A DNA stretch of 64,000 bases from Chrysemys picta bellii (Eukaryota > Chordata > Testudines > Emydidae). This document shows, piece after piece, positions 46,240 through 56,659 of the stretch. The position numbers and the translations under genes were made by a program. The stretch is from positions 73,613,302-73,677,301 of the forward strand of contig NC_088799.1 in assembly GCF_011386835.1 (NCBI RefSeq). Reading direction: 5' to 3'. The first letter of the stretch is position 1; each line of letters begins with the position of its first letter. Under the pieces are notes generated by a model that ran no database searches, had not been told where the DNA came from, and was given only the letters and a program-made list of their open reading frames with translations.

Positions 46240-46990
46240 TGCAATCTTCTCTTGATGCTGATCATCTATGGTGGCCTTTAACATTAGTGTCATCTCAAGC
46301 TCTTTCCACCTATAGAATGCTCTCTGGTGATTTGCTGCCTTCTCATGGTATGCCAGATTTCTAGCCATTCCTTCCAGTCCTTTGTTCCTGTAGAACCCAG
46401 GAACCCATTAGACTGGAAGAGTTTGCACCAAAAACAGTATGCAGCATTCTGGGTTTTGAGTACATAAGCTATGGCCTCTCTACTTTGTCTCTCCATTGGG
46501 GATTTCATGCCAGTAATGTGTTGGATGGAAAATTCTATTTTCATTGTCTTTGGGGAACATGAAGTTTTTCACCTGCTGTGGCCCATGCAGTACAAGGAAG
46601 TCTCTCAGGCTACTGCTCAAGTGGGTCCACAGTCCTGGATCATCTAGACTTAAGGAACTAACCTCAGTAGCAGCTGTTTCTTGCACCTCCACCATACTCT
46701 TCTCTGATCTACACTTTTCTTCAGGAACGCATGGTTCCATCCATTTGAGACGGAGATATGGATGCTGCAGTAGCTGTCAGGTTACCTGCACTCTGAATAA
46801 CTGGAAGATCAGGCATCTCCTCACCACTCACATCCTCACTGGGGCAGTAAGGCTCACATGAACATTTGTGTCTATGTATCTCAGGAGAGCTCCTTCCTGC
46901 TTAGATAGAAAAGCTTCCTTTGCTTTCTTTCTTTTTCTGAATGCTGCCCCAGAGGAGTTTTTTCTTCTTTCATTCATGACTGCTGTTCTG
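46240..46990 (-). pseudogene. hAT transposase, N-terminal part with TTF-type zinc finger
   Basis: The start is near 46974 ('MNERRKNSSGAAFRKRKKAK', then 'LSKQEGALLRYI'). Next come 'LWTHLSSSLRDFLVLHGPQQ' (46480-46740) and 'AYCFWCKLF' (46290-46544), a zinc-ligand pair. After a shift, 'NLAYHEKAANHQRAFYRWKE' (45949-46368) supplies the His ligands of the TTF finger. This layout is that of ZMYM1-like hAT proteins. The frame ends 'QEKIASV' at the telomere repeats. Confidence 0.8.
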
Positions 46991-47498
46991 CACCAGCTAT
47001 AATGGCTCTCAACACTCAGTTGAAGGGACAAATAAGCAGGCTGGTAGCAGGGCCTGAGTAAGGGAAGATATCAGTGTCTTAAGGGCCTAACTGGCTCCTA
47101 CTACTTCAGTTGACTGCCTATTCTCCTTAAGTGGGTTCCGGGAAGCAGCAGGAAACAGGAAGTTCCCTGAGAAATTGGTGTTAATCAGTCCAGGCTCCTG
47201 GGAGTGCTAGAGAGGTACCTAAGAGGCTCCTCCTCCTCTTTCTCCCTGCAGCTCCTGCTGCTTTCTGTTATTCCCTCTCACCTTTTCTCCTACCTGCCTG
47301 TTATGCCTCTTGTGCCCTCCTTCCTCCAGCACAGCACTCCACCATCTCTGTGCATCTAGAGCAGAGAGAATATATATGCACCATCTGCAGACACAATTTT
47401 CTACACTCTGGGTCCTAGTGCCCCCCCCCCCCCGACAGTCTGGCACCTGAGGCGGCCACCTCAGTTAGTCTCAGTGTAAGGCCAGCCTTGCTCTGCTT

Positions 47499-48309
47499 CC
47501 TTGGAGGGGTGGTCTGCTGGACTAGTGAAGGAATGGCAGACAGTACACAGAAACAATGAAGAGAATGCCAAGCAAGGCAGGCATCCTGCTACAACAAAGG
47601 AGCCAGAGACCTGAGACCACTATGCATAGGAGAGCATGTTTGGATCCAACCATCAAATAGCCACACAAAGCAATGGCAATAGGAAACAATCCAATCCAGG
47701 ATGGGATGCTGGCCATATGAGTTAGTTACAGACTCCTGACAGCAGTGGAGTTAAAACTCAAGACTGTGAAATAGCCAGTAGACAGCCCGCACATCCCAGA
47801 CAGTTTGGGCCAAGCCAGGACCAGGAAGACTGAGAGAGAGCCTTAGCCATCAGATGGCCTGATGTAGGAGCATCAGAAGAAATCAGGCATATGAATACCA
47901 GAGGAAAAACTGGAAGCCATCCAACAGACTGAAGTCAGCAACAGGGTCGAACCAAGCCGCTATCAAGAGCAATACCTCAATCAAGAAGGAGGAGACTGCT
48001 TAGAAGACCAGCTTACTTGGTAGACTATGAGGCCTAACAGCCTGCAATGGGATGGCAGTAAAGGCTATGTCCCTATGGTGAGCTATGTACTAGTAACCTC
48101 CAGCCTCACCATATCAGTAAATACTAGCAGAAAAAATAGAACAATTTTTGAAGGGAAAGATGTAGCAGCCTTCAAGAAACCATGGAGAGAGGAGCATAGT
48201 TTGCAACAAGGCATCATTTGGAGGAGGCACCAATATATTCATGTCTTGAATACTAGCTGCAGTTGCAGCACCTCTGTAAATAGTTTTCTTAATATTTCTA
48301 AAATGAAAA
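47499..48309. other. No gene recognised
   Basis: Purine-rich unique-looking DNA; no terminal repeats or coding signature. Confidence 0.4.
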
Positions 48310-48512
48310 TACACCTCTATCCCGATATAACACGACGCAATATAACACGGATTTGGATATAACGTGCTAAAGCAGTGCTCTGGGAGTGGGGGCGGGGGGA
48401 TGCGGCTGCGTGCTCCGGCGGATCAAAGCAAGTTCATATAATGTGGTTTCACCTATAATGCGGTAAGATTTTTTGGCTCCTGAGGACAGCATTATACCGG
48501 GGTAGAGGTGTA
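48310..48512. mobile_element. Tc1/mariner-type MITE with TA target
   Basis: Inverted ends 'tacacctctatcccgatata' and 'taccggggtagaggtgta' begin and end with the TA target. The middle is GC-rich and contains further short inverted copies ('gatataac', 'gttatat'-like words). About 200 bp, noncoding. Confidence 0.85.
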
Positions 48513-49019
48513 GTTGTCTTTTCATGCAATTACGCAGCATGAGATACATGTCACAGAAATTAAGAAAAAATCAGCTCTGATAGAAACTAGGGCCTGTACA
48601 ATATGGAGAGGAAGTTAATAATGCTGCTTCTGCTCTCAGCTCTATCATTCAACTTATGGGCCTTAAGTTTATATAAATATTACTTTACATCAGTCCCAGT
48701 ACAACTTCTTATTTGACTTGCACACTGTGCAAATGAGGAGATGGAGGCTGCTGTTAATTATATAAATTATATGCCTATTGTTTTATCATATTTTGTCTGC
48801 TTATGTGTACAATTCAGCTGTCCATACGCTCTTTGCATCAATATTGTCTGTACATAAACAGTGAAAAGGGATTTTGGTGTGTGACTCTGCCTTTCAGTAC
48901 TTACTGAGCCCTTTTTTGTCCTGTGATTGCAGAGGTGTTAATGGGAGACTTCACCTTGGATAGTCTCTTAGAATATGTTAATTACTTATGCTAAATGTTC
49001 TGTTCCACCTTGAATTTAG
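48513..49019. other. No gene recognised
   Basis: AT-rich; nothing definable. Confidence 0.4.
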
Positions 49020-49145
49020 CTGTGGCACTCTGAGTACCTTTCTCAGACTGGAAGGAGACCTCTGGGTAGTTCAAAAGCTTGTCTCTTTTACCAACAGAAG
49101 TTGGTTCAATAAAATATATTACCTCACCCACCTTGTCTTTCTAAG
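49020..49145 (+). repeat. Degraded relative of the hammerhead-bearing repeats
   Basis: Contains 'aaaagcttgtctctttt', 'accaacagaagttggttcaa' and 'attacctcacccaccttgtc'. The similar minus-strand copy at 61560-61650 keeps CTGAAGA and GAAA; here the core is CTGGAAG and AAAA, so it is lost. Confidence 0.5.
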
Positions 49146-49539
49146 CCCACTAATGAAATTCTGAGATAGCTGCTATAATACTTCCTCCTTTACCTGAAAC
49201 TAATTTTTTCAATCATTCAGCATATTTCAGCTATGTGCCAACAACTTATTTTCTGTTAACATTCATATGAACCAAACCTTACTTGCGAGAATTTTCAGGA
49301 GAAATTAACACAGAAGCAGAGATAACATGGCAAACCAAACTACAATTTTGAAATGACAAAAGTGATCATAAATAATTTTTCTCATCATTTCTCCAGCACT
49401 TGTCATCATACTAGTGTGCAATGAATATGATTTTGAAAAGGTGAGAATGAGCCAGAGTTCTTAGTTTATATATTAGCATTCTGATAAATAGCTCTGTATT
49501 CTATGGTGCAGATATATTTGATACATTTCATCTTTAAAT
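49146..49539. other. No gene recognised
   Basis: AT-rich; nothing definable. Confidence 0.4.
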
Positions 49540-50618
49540 AGCTTCTCGAATGCGGGTAAGGGGATACTTGGCCTTTACACCATCCTCTGGCAAAGAGTTC
49601 CACAAGTTGACTGTGTATTGTGTGAAGAAATATTTCCTTTTGTTTGTTTTAAACTTGCTGCATATGAATGTCATTGGTTACCCCTAATTCTTGTGTTATG
49701 AGGAGTAGTAAATAAACACTTCCTTATTTACTTTCTCCATTAATCTCTTCTCAGATGGAAGCTGTTCCATATCCCTAATCATTTTTGTTGTCCTTTTCTG
49801 AAACTTTTCCAATTCCAATATAGCTTTATTCATCAGATGGGGTGACCACATCTGCACACAGTATTCAAGATCTGTGCATACCATGGATTTATACAGAGGC
49901 AATATATTTTCTGTCTTATTATCTATCACTTTCCTAATGGTTTCCAAAATTCTGTTAGACTTTTTGACTGCCACTGCATATTGTGTGAATGTGTTCAGAG
50001 AACTATCCACAATTACTCCAAGATCTTTCTTGAGTGGTAACAGCTAATTTAATCCCCATCATTTTATATGTATATTTGACATTGTTTTTCAATGTGCATT
50101 ACTTTGCATTTATCAACATTTAATTTCTTCTGCATTTTCTTGCCCAGGCACCCAGTTTTGTGAGGTCCCTTTGTAACTCTTTGCAGTCTGCTTTGGACTT
50201 AACTATCTTGAATAGTTTTGTGTCATCTGCAAATTTTGCCACCTCCTTGTTTACCCCTTTTTCCAGATCATTTATGAATACGTTGAATAGTACTGGTCCT
50301 AGTGCAGATCCCTGGGGGACACCACTATTTACCTCTCTCCATGCTGAGTACTGACCATTTATTCCTACCCTTTGTTTCCTATCTTTTAACTAGTTACTGA
50401 TCCATGAGGGAACCTCCCCTCTTATCCCATGATATCTTATTTTGCTTAAAAGCTTTTGGTGAGGGACCTTGTCAAAGGCTTTCTGAAAATCTAAATACAC
50501 TATATCCACTGGATCTCCTCAGTCCACATGCTTATTGACCCTCTCAAAGAATTCTAGTAGATTGGTGAGGCATGATTTCACGTTACGAAAACCATGTTGT
50601 CTCTTCCCCAACAAATTG
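49540..50618 (-). mobile_element. L3/CR1-like LINE fragment, RT region
   Basis: The minus frame at 49696-50010 reads 'VCTDLEYCVQMWSPHLMNK' and 'LELEKFQKRTTKMIRDME', the C-terminal RT signature. Upstream, the DNA matching GxPQGSVLGP...FNxF ('cctgggggacaccact', 'ttgaatagtactggtcctag') and FADDTK ('tgtcatctgcaaattttgcc') is near 50215-50330. It is more diverged than the CR1s at 2.4 and 11.9 kb. It ends where the SINE begins. Confidence 0.85.
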
Positions 50619-50620
50619 TG

Positions 50621-50805
50621 GGGAGGGGTAGCTCAGTGGTTTGAGCATTGGCCTGCTAAACCCAGGGTTGTGAGTTCAATCCTTGAGGGGGCCATTTAGG
50701 TATCTGGGGCAAAAATCTGTCTGAGGATTGGTCCTGCTTTGAGCAGGGGGTTGGACTAGATGACCTCCTGAGGTCCCTTCCAACCCTGATATTCTATGAT
50801 ATGAT
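50621..50805 (+). mobile_element. Tortoise-type Pol III SINE (tRNA head, CR1 tail)
   Basis: The head has box A 'tagctcagtggtttgagc' and box B 'gttcaatcct', as in a tRNA-derived promoter. The tail 'tggactagatgacctcctga' with 'caaccctgatattctatgat' is the CR1 3' end, also seen (on the minus strand) at 2427-2500 and 11944-12010. The SINE thus uses the CR1 machinery to move. It lies at the end of the L3 fragment. Confidence 0.9.
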
Positions 50806-50814
50806 ATATGTGTT

Positions 50815-50905
50815 TGGTGTCCCTAACCTCTGTTTGCCTGAACCTGGGAATGGACAAAGAGGAGTGATCACTTGATGATTGCCTTTCTGTCATTCCCTCT
50901 GGTAC
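50815..50905 (+). mobile_element. CR1-type 3' UTR, left half, interrupted
   Basis: 'cctaacctctgtttgcctga' with 'gatcacttgatgattgcc' and 'cattccctctggta' is a CR1 3' UTR text that continues at 53120 after the 2.2-kb insert. Confidence 0.75.
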
Positions 50906-51201
50906 ACTGGTCTACAATTTTTGAGAAGTTGTCTGCTTCAGAGATAAAATGTGCTATTTATTATGTATTTTGATGTTCTGAATTCAAATATGACAATTAA
51001 AACAGCTGATTGGCTACTGTTTCTAAGATATTTAAGTTTTTACATTTTATGTCTATGTATATTGTGTAGATAGTAGAGTTTTAATCATAAATTGTAAACC
51101 TAGGTCTTTTCATGTGTTTATGGTTGCTTTACATGATAATATTTCACCTGTCCTGTTTATGTAACACTTTAAAAATCAGCAAAAGGGTTATATAAATAAA
51201 A

Positions 51202-51207
51202 TTTATT
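51202..51207 (-). terminator. Polyadenylation signal AATAAA
   Basis: On the minus strand AATAAA lies about 45 bases after the stop codon of the frame ending at 51250, where a polyadenylation signal is expected. Confidence 0.5.
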
Positions 51208-51249
51208 ATGAAACAAAAGGCAAAAAACTATTATTTACATAGTTTAGTC

Positions 51250-52850
51250 CTATTCAGTGTCTACTCGGCGCTTCTTGGCTTGTCTCTTGTATTCATTAAA
51301 TGGAGCATCTCTTGTCACTGTCCAGCAATAGTCTGCAAGCATTGATGGGCTCCATTTGCCCTGATAGCGTTTCTCCATTGTTGCAATGTCCTGGTGAAAT
51401 CGCTCGCCATGCTCGTAGCTCACTGCTCTGCAGTTCGGTGGAAAAAAATCTAGATGAGAGTGCAAAAAATGTATCTTTAGTGACATGTTGCAACCAAGGC
51501 TTTTGTATGCCTTAAGGAGGTTTTCCACCAACAACCTGTAGTTGTCTGCCTTGTTGTTTCTGAGAAAATTGATTGCCACTAACTGGAAGGCTTTCCATGC
51601 CGTCTTTTCCTTGCCACACAGTGCATGGTCAAATGCATCATCTCGAAGAAGTTCACGAATCTGAGGACCAACAAAGACACCTTCCTTTATCTTAGCTTCA
51701 CTTAACCTTGGAAATATTCCACGGAGGTACTTGAAAGCTGCTTGTGTTTTGTCAATGGCATTGACAAAGTTCTTCATCAGACCCAGCTTGATGTGTAAGG
51801 GTGGTAACAAAATCTTCCTTGATTCAACAAGTGGTGGATGCTGAACACTTTTCCTCCCAGGCTCCAATGACTGTCGGAGTGACCAATCTTTCTTGATGTA
51901 GTGGGAATCTCTTGCACGGCTATCCCATTCGCAGAGAAAACAGCAGTACTTTGTGTATCCAGTCTGCAGACCAAACAAGAGAGCAACAACCTTCAAATTG
52001 CCACAAAGCTGCCACAAAAGATTGCCATTATGCAGTAAAACAGCTTTAAGACTCGTCTTTGATGAATCAATGAACAGTCTCCACTCATTTGGATCGTGAA
52101 CGATGTTGAGGGCTGCCATCACACCATCGATGTTGTTGCAGGCTACAAGATCACCTTCCATGAAGAAGAATGGGACAAGATCCTTTTGATGGTCACGGAA
52201 CATGGAAACCCTAACATCACCTGCCAGGAGATTCCACTGCTGTAGTCTGGAGCCCAACAGCTCTGCCTTACTCTTGGGTAGTTCCAAATCCCTGACAAGG
52301 TCATTCAGTTTACCTTGTGTTATGAGGTGTGGTTCAGAGGAGGAGGATGGGAGAAAATGTGGGTCCTGTGACATTGATGGTTCAGGACCAGAGTTTCATC
52401 CTCTTCCTCTTCCTTGTCTGACTCAAGTGAGAATGATTCTGGTGCATCAGGAACCGGCAGCCCTTCTCCGTGGGGTACTGGGTGTATAGCTGATGGAATG
52501 TTTGGATAATGCACAGTCCACTTTTTCTTTTTTGACACACCTTTCCCAACTGGAGGCACCATGCAGAAGTAACAGTTGCTGGTATGATCTGTTGGCTCTC
52601 TCCAAATCATTGGCACTGCAAAAGGCATAGATTTCCTTTTCCTGTTCAACCACTGGTGAAGATTTGTTGCACAAGTGTTGCAGCATATATGTGGGGCCCA
52701 CCTCTTGTCCTGATCTCCAATTTTGCAGCCAAAATAAAGGTGATAGGCTTTCTTAACCATAGCGGTTATACTGCGCTTTTGTGATGCAAAAGTCACTTCA
52801 CCACAAACATAGCATAAGTTATCTGCACTGTTCACACAAGTATGAGGCAA
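51250..52850 (-). pseudogene. Transposase-like protein of unknown family, one frameshift
   Basis: Two overlapping minus frames form one gene. The upstream frame (52850-52320) has three Cys pairs ('CYVCGE', 'CCNTCATNLHQWL', 'CYFCM'), looking like zinc-binding sites, then an acidic linker 'ESDKEEEEDET'. The downstream frame (52374-51250, 374 residues) has 'FIDSSKTSLKAVLLHNGN', 'CCFLCEWDSRARDSHY', 'LLPPLHIKLGLMKNFV', 'KIHFLHSHLDFFP' and 'YEHGERFHQDIATMEKRYQG', and ends in a basic 'RQAKKRR'. A shift near 52375-52395 separates them. Candidate acidic residues (D in FIDSSK, D in HLDFF, E in HGERF) could form a DDE-type centre, but this is a guess. I recall similar uncharacterised repeated proteins in invertebrates, unverified. 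Confidence 0.75.
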
Positions 52851-53119
52851 CTTTGCTCACTTTGGCTAAACAGAAATGTGTCCCTTTGCAAAATCAAACA
52901 CTGACAAATAAGAGTGCACGACACTGTATGATTTCTAGAGCTGATGTAGGGCAATTTCTTCAGCTATTCCCAAGTCAAGGGTCGTATATACTGACCCAAT
53001 AGCATATCTTGAAAAGTAGAGCCAATCAACAATTTTAAGCATCATTTTCATTCTTAGTGACCCAGAATTAGTAAAGTTTGACTACATTTATTTCAGAAGC
53101 ATTTTGGCTGTAGAGCAGT

Positions 53120-53201
53120 AGTATTGGCCACTATCAGAAGACAGGATACTGGGCTAGATGGACCTTTGGTCTGACCCAGTATGGCAGTTCTTATGAAGAA
53201 A
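53120..53201 (+). mobile_element. CR1-type 3' UTR, right half
   Basis: 'attggccactatcagaagac' then 'actgggctagatggaccttt' and 'gacccagtatggcagttctt' is the standard end of this CR1 subfamily. It continues the text broken at 50905. Confidence 0.9.
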
Positions 53202-53532
53202 TATTGCAATTTGCATCACAGTGTATTTTTAAGAAAATGTGTTACAAAATTTCAATATAGAATTTTTTTAAAACTGTAACCTAAAGAGGGAGAAGAGAGG
53301 TTTAGATTCCCAATATTTAAGTGGCTTCAACCAGAGTAGCCTTAGAGAGATACTGAAATACATGGTAATATTTGGAAACCAAAAAAAACCCCAACATATC
53401 CTAGTTGTCTTCTAAAAATGATCTGCTGTTGGTTTATAAGGTGGGACGTCTCATTTGGAAAGGAGAGAAACATTTAGGGAGTAACATGGGTTAATCGGTT
53501 AAAAGAGCACTTGTGACTGGTTTCCCATTGAG
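53202..53532. other. No gene recognised
   Basis: AT-rich; nothing definable. Confidence 0.4.
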
Positions 53533-54200
53533 CAGGGCCGGCTTTAGGCCGATTCAGCCGATTCGGCTGAATTGGGCCCCGCGCCAAGAGGGCACCGCGC
53601 TGCAGCTCTCCACCCCGCCCCCCAGCTCACTTCCCCCTCCTCCCCTCCCCTGAACGCTCCGCCCCCTCCTCTGATTCGCGGGAAGTCTGAAAAGAAGCAG
53701 GGGCGGCCCGGCAGCACCAGGTAAGCTGGGTTGGTGGGGGCGCGAGAAGGGCTCCGGGGAGGCGCCGCCCGTTCCCGCCGAGCACGAGGCCCCAGCAGCT
53801 CTGGCCCGGCTCGGGTCCAGCCTGGCCTGGCCCCCGCGGCGCGGCTCGGGTCGGGTCCGGCCCGGTCGGCGCGGCTCGGGTCGGCTCCGGCCCGGTCCCC
53901 ACGGCGCTGCTCGGGTCCGGCCCGGTCCCCGTGGCACGGCGCGGCTCCGGCCCGGCCCCGGCCCGGTCCCCGCGGCGCGGCTCCGGCCCAGCCCCGGCCC
54001 GGTCCCCGCGGCGCAGCCCCGGCCCGGCTCCGTCCCGTTCCCCGCGGCGCGGTTCCAGACCGGCCCCGGCCCGGTCCCCGCGGCGCGGCTCCGGGTCGGA
54101 CCCAAGCCTGGCAACCCCGGCCGGAGCGCGGCTCGATTCCTGGGCTTGCAGCAAGCCCCGCCCCAGGAATCGGACCCCGCTCTTGCTAAAGCCGGCCCTG
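53533..54200. mobile_element. hAT-type element with GC-rich tandem repeat core
   Basis: Inverted ends 'cagggccggctttag' and 'ctaaagccggccctg' are nearly perfect. Flanks 'ccattgag' (53525-53532) and 'cccttcag' (54201-54208) agree at 6 of 8 positions. From about 53800 to 54110 it is an imperfect tandem array of words such as 'cggcccggtccccgcggcgc'. Long frames exist on both strands but are Pro/Arg/Gly/Ala runs made by the repeat, so I call no gene. Confidence 0.85.
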
Positions 54201-56085
54201 CCCTTCAGGGTCAGCAATGTGAAAAGGGAGTTATGGTCTGATATCTTTATTAAAGTTCATAAACTTGGTAATCATGAACCACAAAGTTTTAATAAGCAAT
54301 TTATAAATTAATCAGAAGGCAGTGAATATTAAGAGTAATGATCTCATTTCAGTATAAATGAGCTAATTAACATGTTGGCTTCTGATGGCTAAAACATTGC
54401 TGTAGAATCTATTTCTGATTATTTTACTTAAAACAAAAAAAACATTGATGTAAACAATTGATCCCCAGCCAAGAATCTTACTGGGTCTCAAATTCAATTT
54501 TTAATTTCCAAGTTGGCATAATAGGATTTTTCCCCTGATAAAATGCCTCTTGTTATTCAATAGTTATTACATTTAGCATTTGTTGTTCAGCAATTATGAA
54601 ATTCTTGAAAATAAAATAAAATTCAAATAATCAGATTGTTTGCTCAGCCACATCTCTGTGAGGCTATGGGTTAGTCTTCAGATGTAACTTGCAGTATCCT
54701 CTATAAAAGTTGAAAATACTTAGCAGAAGTAATGTCTGGGGAGACCACTCCTTCCATGCACATTTGTGGGTCAGCGTAGATGCATGTGGTAGGCCTACCA
54801 GATTTTGTTTATATAATAGAATTCTGAATATCTAAAAGTTATAAAAATAACACATTTATAAAGTAAAATAAAAAAAATAAACAAGGAAGAGAGCATGTGA
54901 ATGTCAGTGTTTGCACCCCACCAAATATGCAGTCAAGGCTGAAAAGTACCTGCACTCAAGGATTGATGGATTTGAAACTTTGAGCAAGGGCAGGAAGTCT
55001 TATGCCAGAGCATCAGTTACTTAATATTTAATCACACCCACACGCTCATCATTGAAATGATTACATCCCAGCATCCTCCCCTCTCACCCTGTGAAGAGGT
55101 AAAACGTCTCCTAGTTCCCATTCACTGCTTTAACCACTAGACTATACTGCCTCCACATAGCATGCATATAGCTTGTAGAACAGGCAGCATATTACAGACA
55201 AAAATGGATTTCCTTTTGAAAAATGTTTCATGTTATGGCTCTGTATGGGGACTTATGCTGCAAAGCATTAGAATAGCTTGTGTGAGTAAATTTACTCAGA
55301 ACAAGTATGTTATGGTTTTTGTAATACAAATCAGTTGGGATTATTGCTGAATTAAATGGTGTTAAAGGTGGTCATGTGACAATGAAGGGAAGGATATGTT
55401 AGCTTTATTACAATCTATAATTTTGTGGAATTTCCTTGGAAGTTATAAAGCAACAGCCCATCCGTTATTCATGGCTAGAATTTTAAAATGTCAGGGCTCT
55501 GTGAACATGAGCTGGAGAAAGAATTATAAAAAGTAAAGTTTTTGCTTTCAGGCACTTAACTTGAACTGAAGAGCCCATGACCCTAGTGGAAATAGGAGGG
55601 AGAACCTTGAAAATAGTTTTTGGTTGATATGATAAGGGAATAATATAAATTCCCTTCACTTGAGATCAATATATACCAAAAGCAAGATTAGCTCTCATGG
55701 CTCTCGGCAGACGTACTTGTATGGTGTGTATATAAGTGACAAAGGGCTCTTATAACTGATTGGTATTTATTGAAATGTATTGATCACACAAGTAAACTGA
55801 GTGTCTCTCCCAAGATGTGAAGTACATAGACTCAGAGCTATGACTGGACACTGTAATCCATTTAGTAAAACTAATAACTACATCTTCCTCCTTTCTAGCC
55901 TCTTCTTGAATACCTCTTTCATTACTTCTGGTTGTCTACTACACTGCACAGTTCTTAATTATTGTATAAGAAAGGTATAGTACTTTAATGTGTATACTTA
56001 TTATTAGGCTTTACAATGAATATTTAGCACGTGCCCAGAGATTGTGATGGGTTTTAATAAATAAAAAAAAATTAACAGTGTGCCT
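54201..56085. other. No gene recognised, apart from a tRNA-like fragment at 55090-55163
   Basis: AT-rich DNA without coding signature. Confidence 0.45.
55090..55163 (-). repeat. tRNA-derived SINE fragment (MIR-like head)
   Basis: On the minus strand 'ggcagtatagtctagtggtt' is a box-A-like tRNA head shared by MIR-type SINEs. The box B region is poorly kept. Confidence 0.45.
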
Positions 56086-56093
56086 ACTTGTAG

Positions 56094-56399
56094 CAGTGGT
56101 GGGCAACCTGTGATCCACACGCGGCCCATCAGGGCAAGCCGCTGATGGGCCACAGACAGTTTGTTTACATGTGCACGGCTGGTCACAGCTCCCAATGGCT
56201 GCAGTTCGCCATTCCCAGCCAATGGAGCTGTGGGAAGCAGCAGGGGCCTGGCCGCTGATTCCCGCAGCTCCCGTTGTCTGGGAATGGCAAACCGCAGCCA
56301 CTGGGAGCTGTGGGCGGCCGTGCACATGTAAACAAACTATCTGGCAGTCCTCCAGCAACTTACCCTGATGGGCCGCGGGACACAGGTTGCCCACCACTG
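56094..56399. mobile_element. Palindromic hAT-type MITE
   Basis: Inverted ends 'cagtggtgggcaacctg' and 'caggttgcccaccactg'-type, flanked by 'acttgtag' (56086-56093) and 'agttgtag' (56400-56407), 7 of 8 matching. Most of the 306 bp folds on itself: both halves contain 'atgtaaacaaac'/'gtttgtttacat' and a 'gctcccaatggctgc'-type block. Noncoding; overlapping frames are incidental. Confidence 0.9.
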
Positions 56400-56659
56400 A
56401 GTTGTAGGCTCCGCTCTGGCACACAGGACCCAGACTTTGATTTCCTGTTACAATCTCTTCAATGTGTGTGGGGGCAGAAATATCCTAAATCCTGTAATAA
56501 GCTGGTTTTAGTAGGTTTTGTAATCTATTATTGCTTAGATGGAAGACAGGTGCTTTCAATCTAACCAACTTTGACATTATTTGGCAGTGAAGTGGAGATA
56601 ACAGGGGATCTGCATTACCCAAGTCTCTGCTACTGAAATGAGTGATAAAAGTGAGCACG

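Larger units (their letters stand above)
45146..47490 (-). mobile_element. hAT transposon, ZMYM1-like, core replaced by telomere repeats
   Basis: Inverted ends are 'cagggctggcc' and 'ggccagccttg'. The octamer 'ctctgctt' stands on both sides (45138-45145 and 47491-47498), a perfect hAT target-site duplication. The minus strand encodes both ends of a hAT transposase of the ZMYM1-like (TTF-type zinc finger) kind. The catalytic middle is missing, and (TTAGGG)4 lies at the joint. A run of 13 C is at 47421-47433. It is internally deleted, so non-autonomous. Confidence 0.9.
50906..53119 (-). mobile_element. 2.2-kb transposon-like unit encoding an unfamiliar Cys-rich protein
   Basis: The unit interrupts a CR1 3' UTR (halves at 50815-50905 and 53120-53201), so it is a discrete insertion. 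Its ends are inverted: 'actggtctaca' (50906-50916) and the complement of 'actgctctaca' (53109-53119), 10 of 11 matching. More inward, 'gcttcagagataaa' and 'gcttctgaaataaa' also match in inverted orientation. One minus-strand gene fills the middle, with AATAAA downstream. No clear target-site duplication is seen. Superfamily unknown to me. Confidence 0.75.

Noticed and set aside
50621..50692. Possible functional tRNA gene
   Set aside because: Box A and B are present but the sequence runs straight into a CR1 tail and lacks a clean acceptor stem, so it is a SINE head.
51300..51515. Plus-strand frame over the 2.2-kb unit
   Set aside because: Antisense to the long minus-strand gene; no motif.
53554..54311. 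Long open frames of 126-196 codons on both strands
   Set aside because: All come from the CpG-rich tandem array of the hAT element, with repetitive Ala/Arg/Gly/Pro composition.
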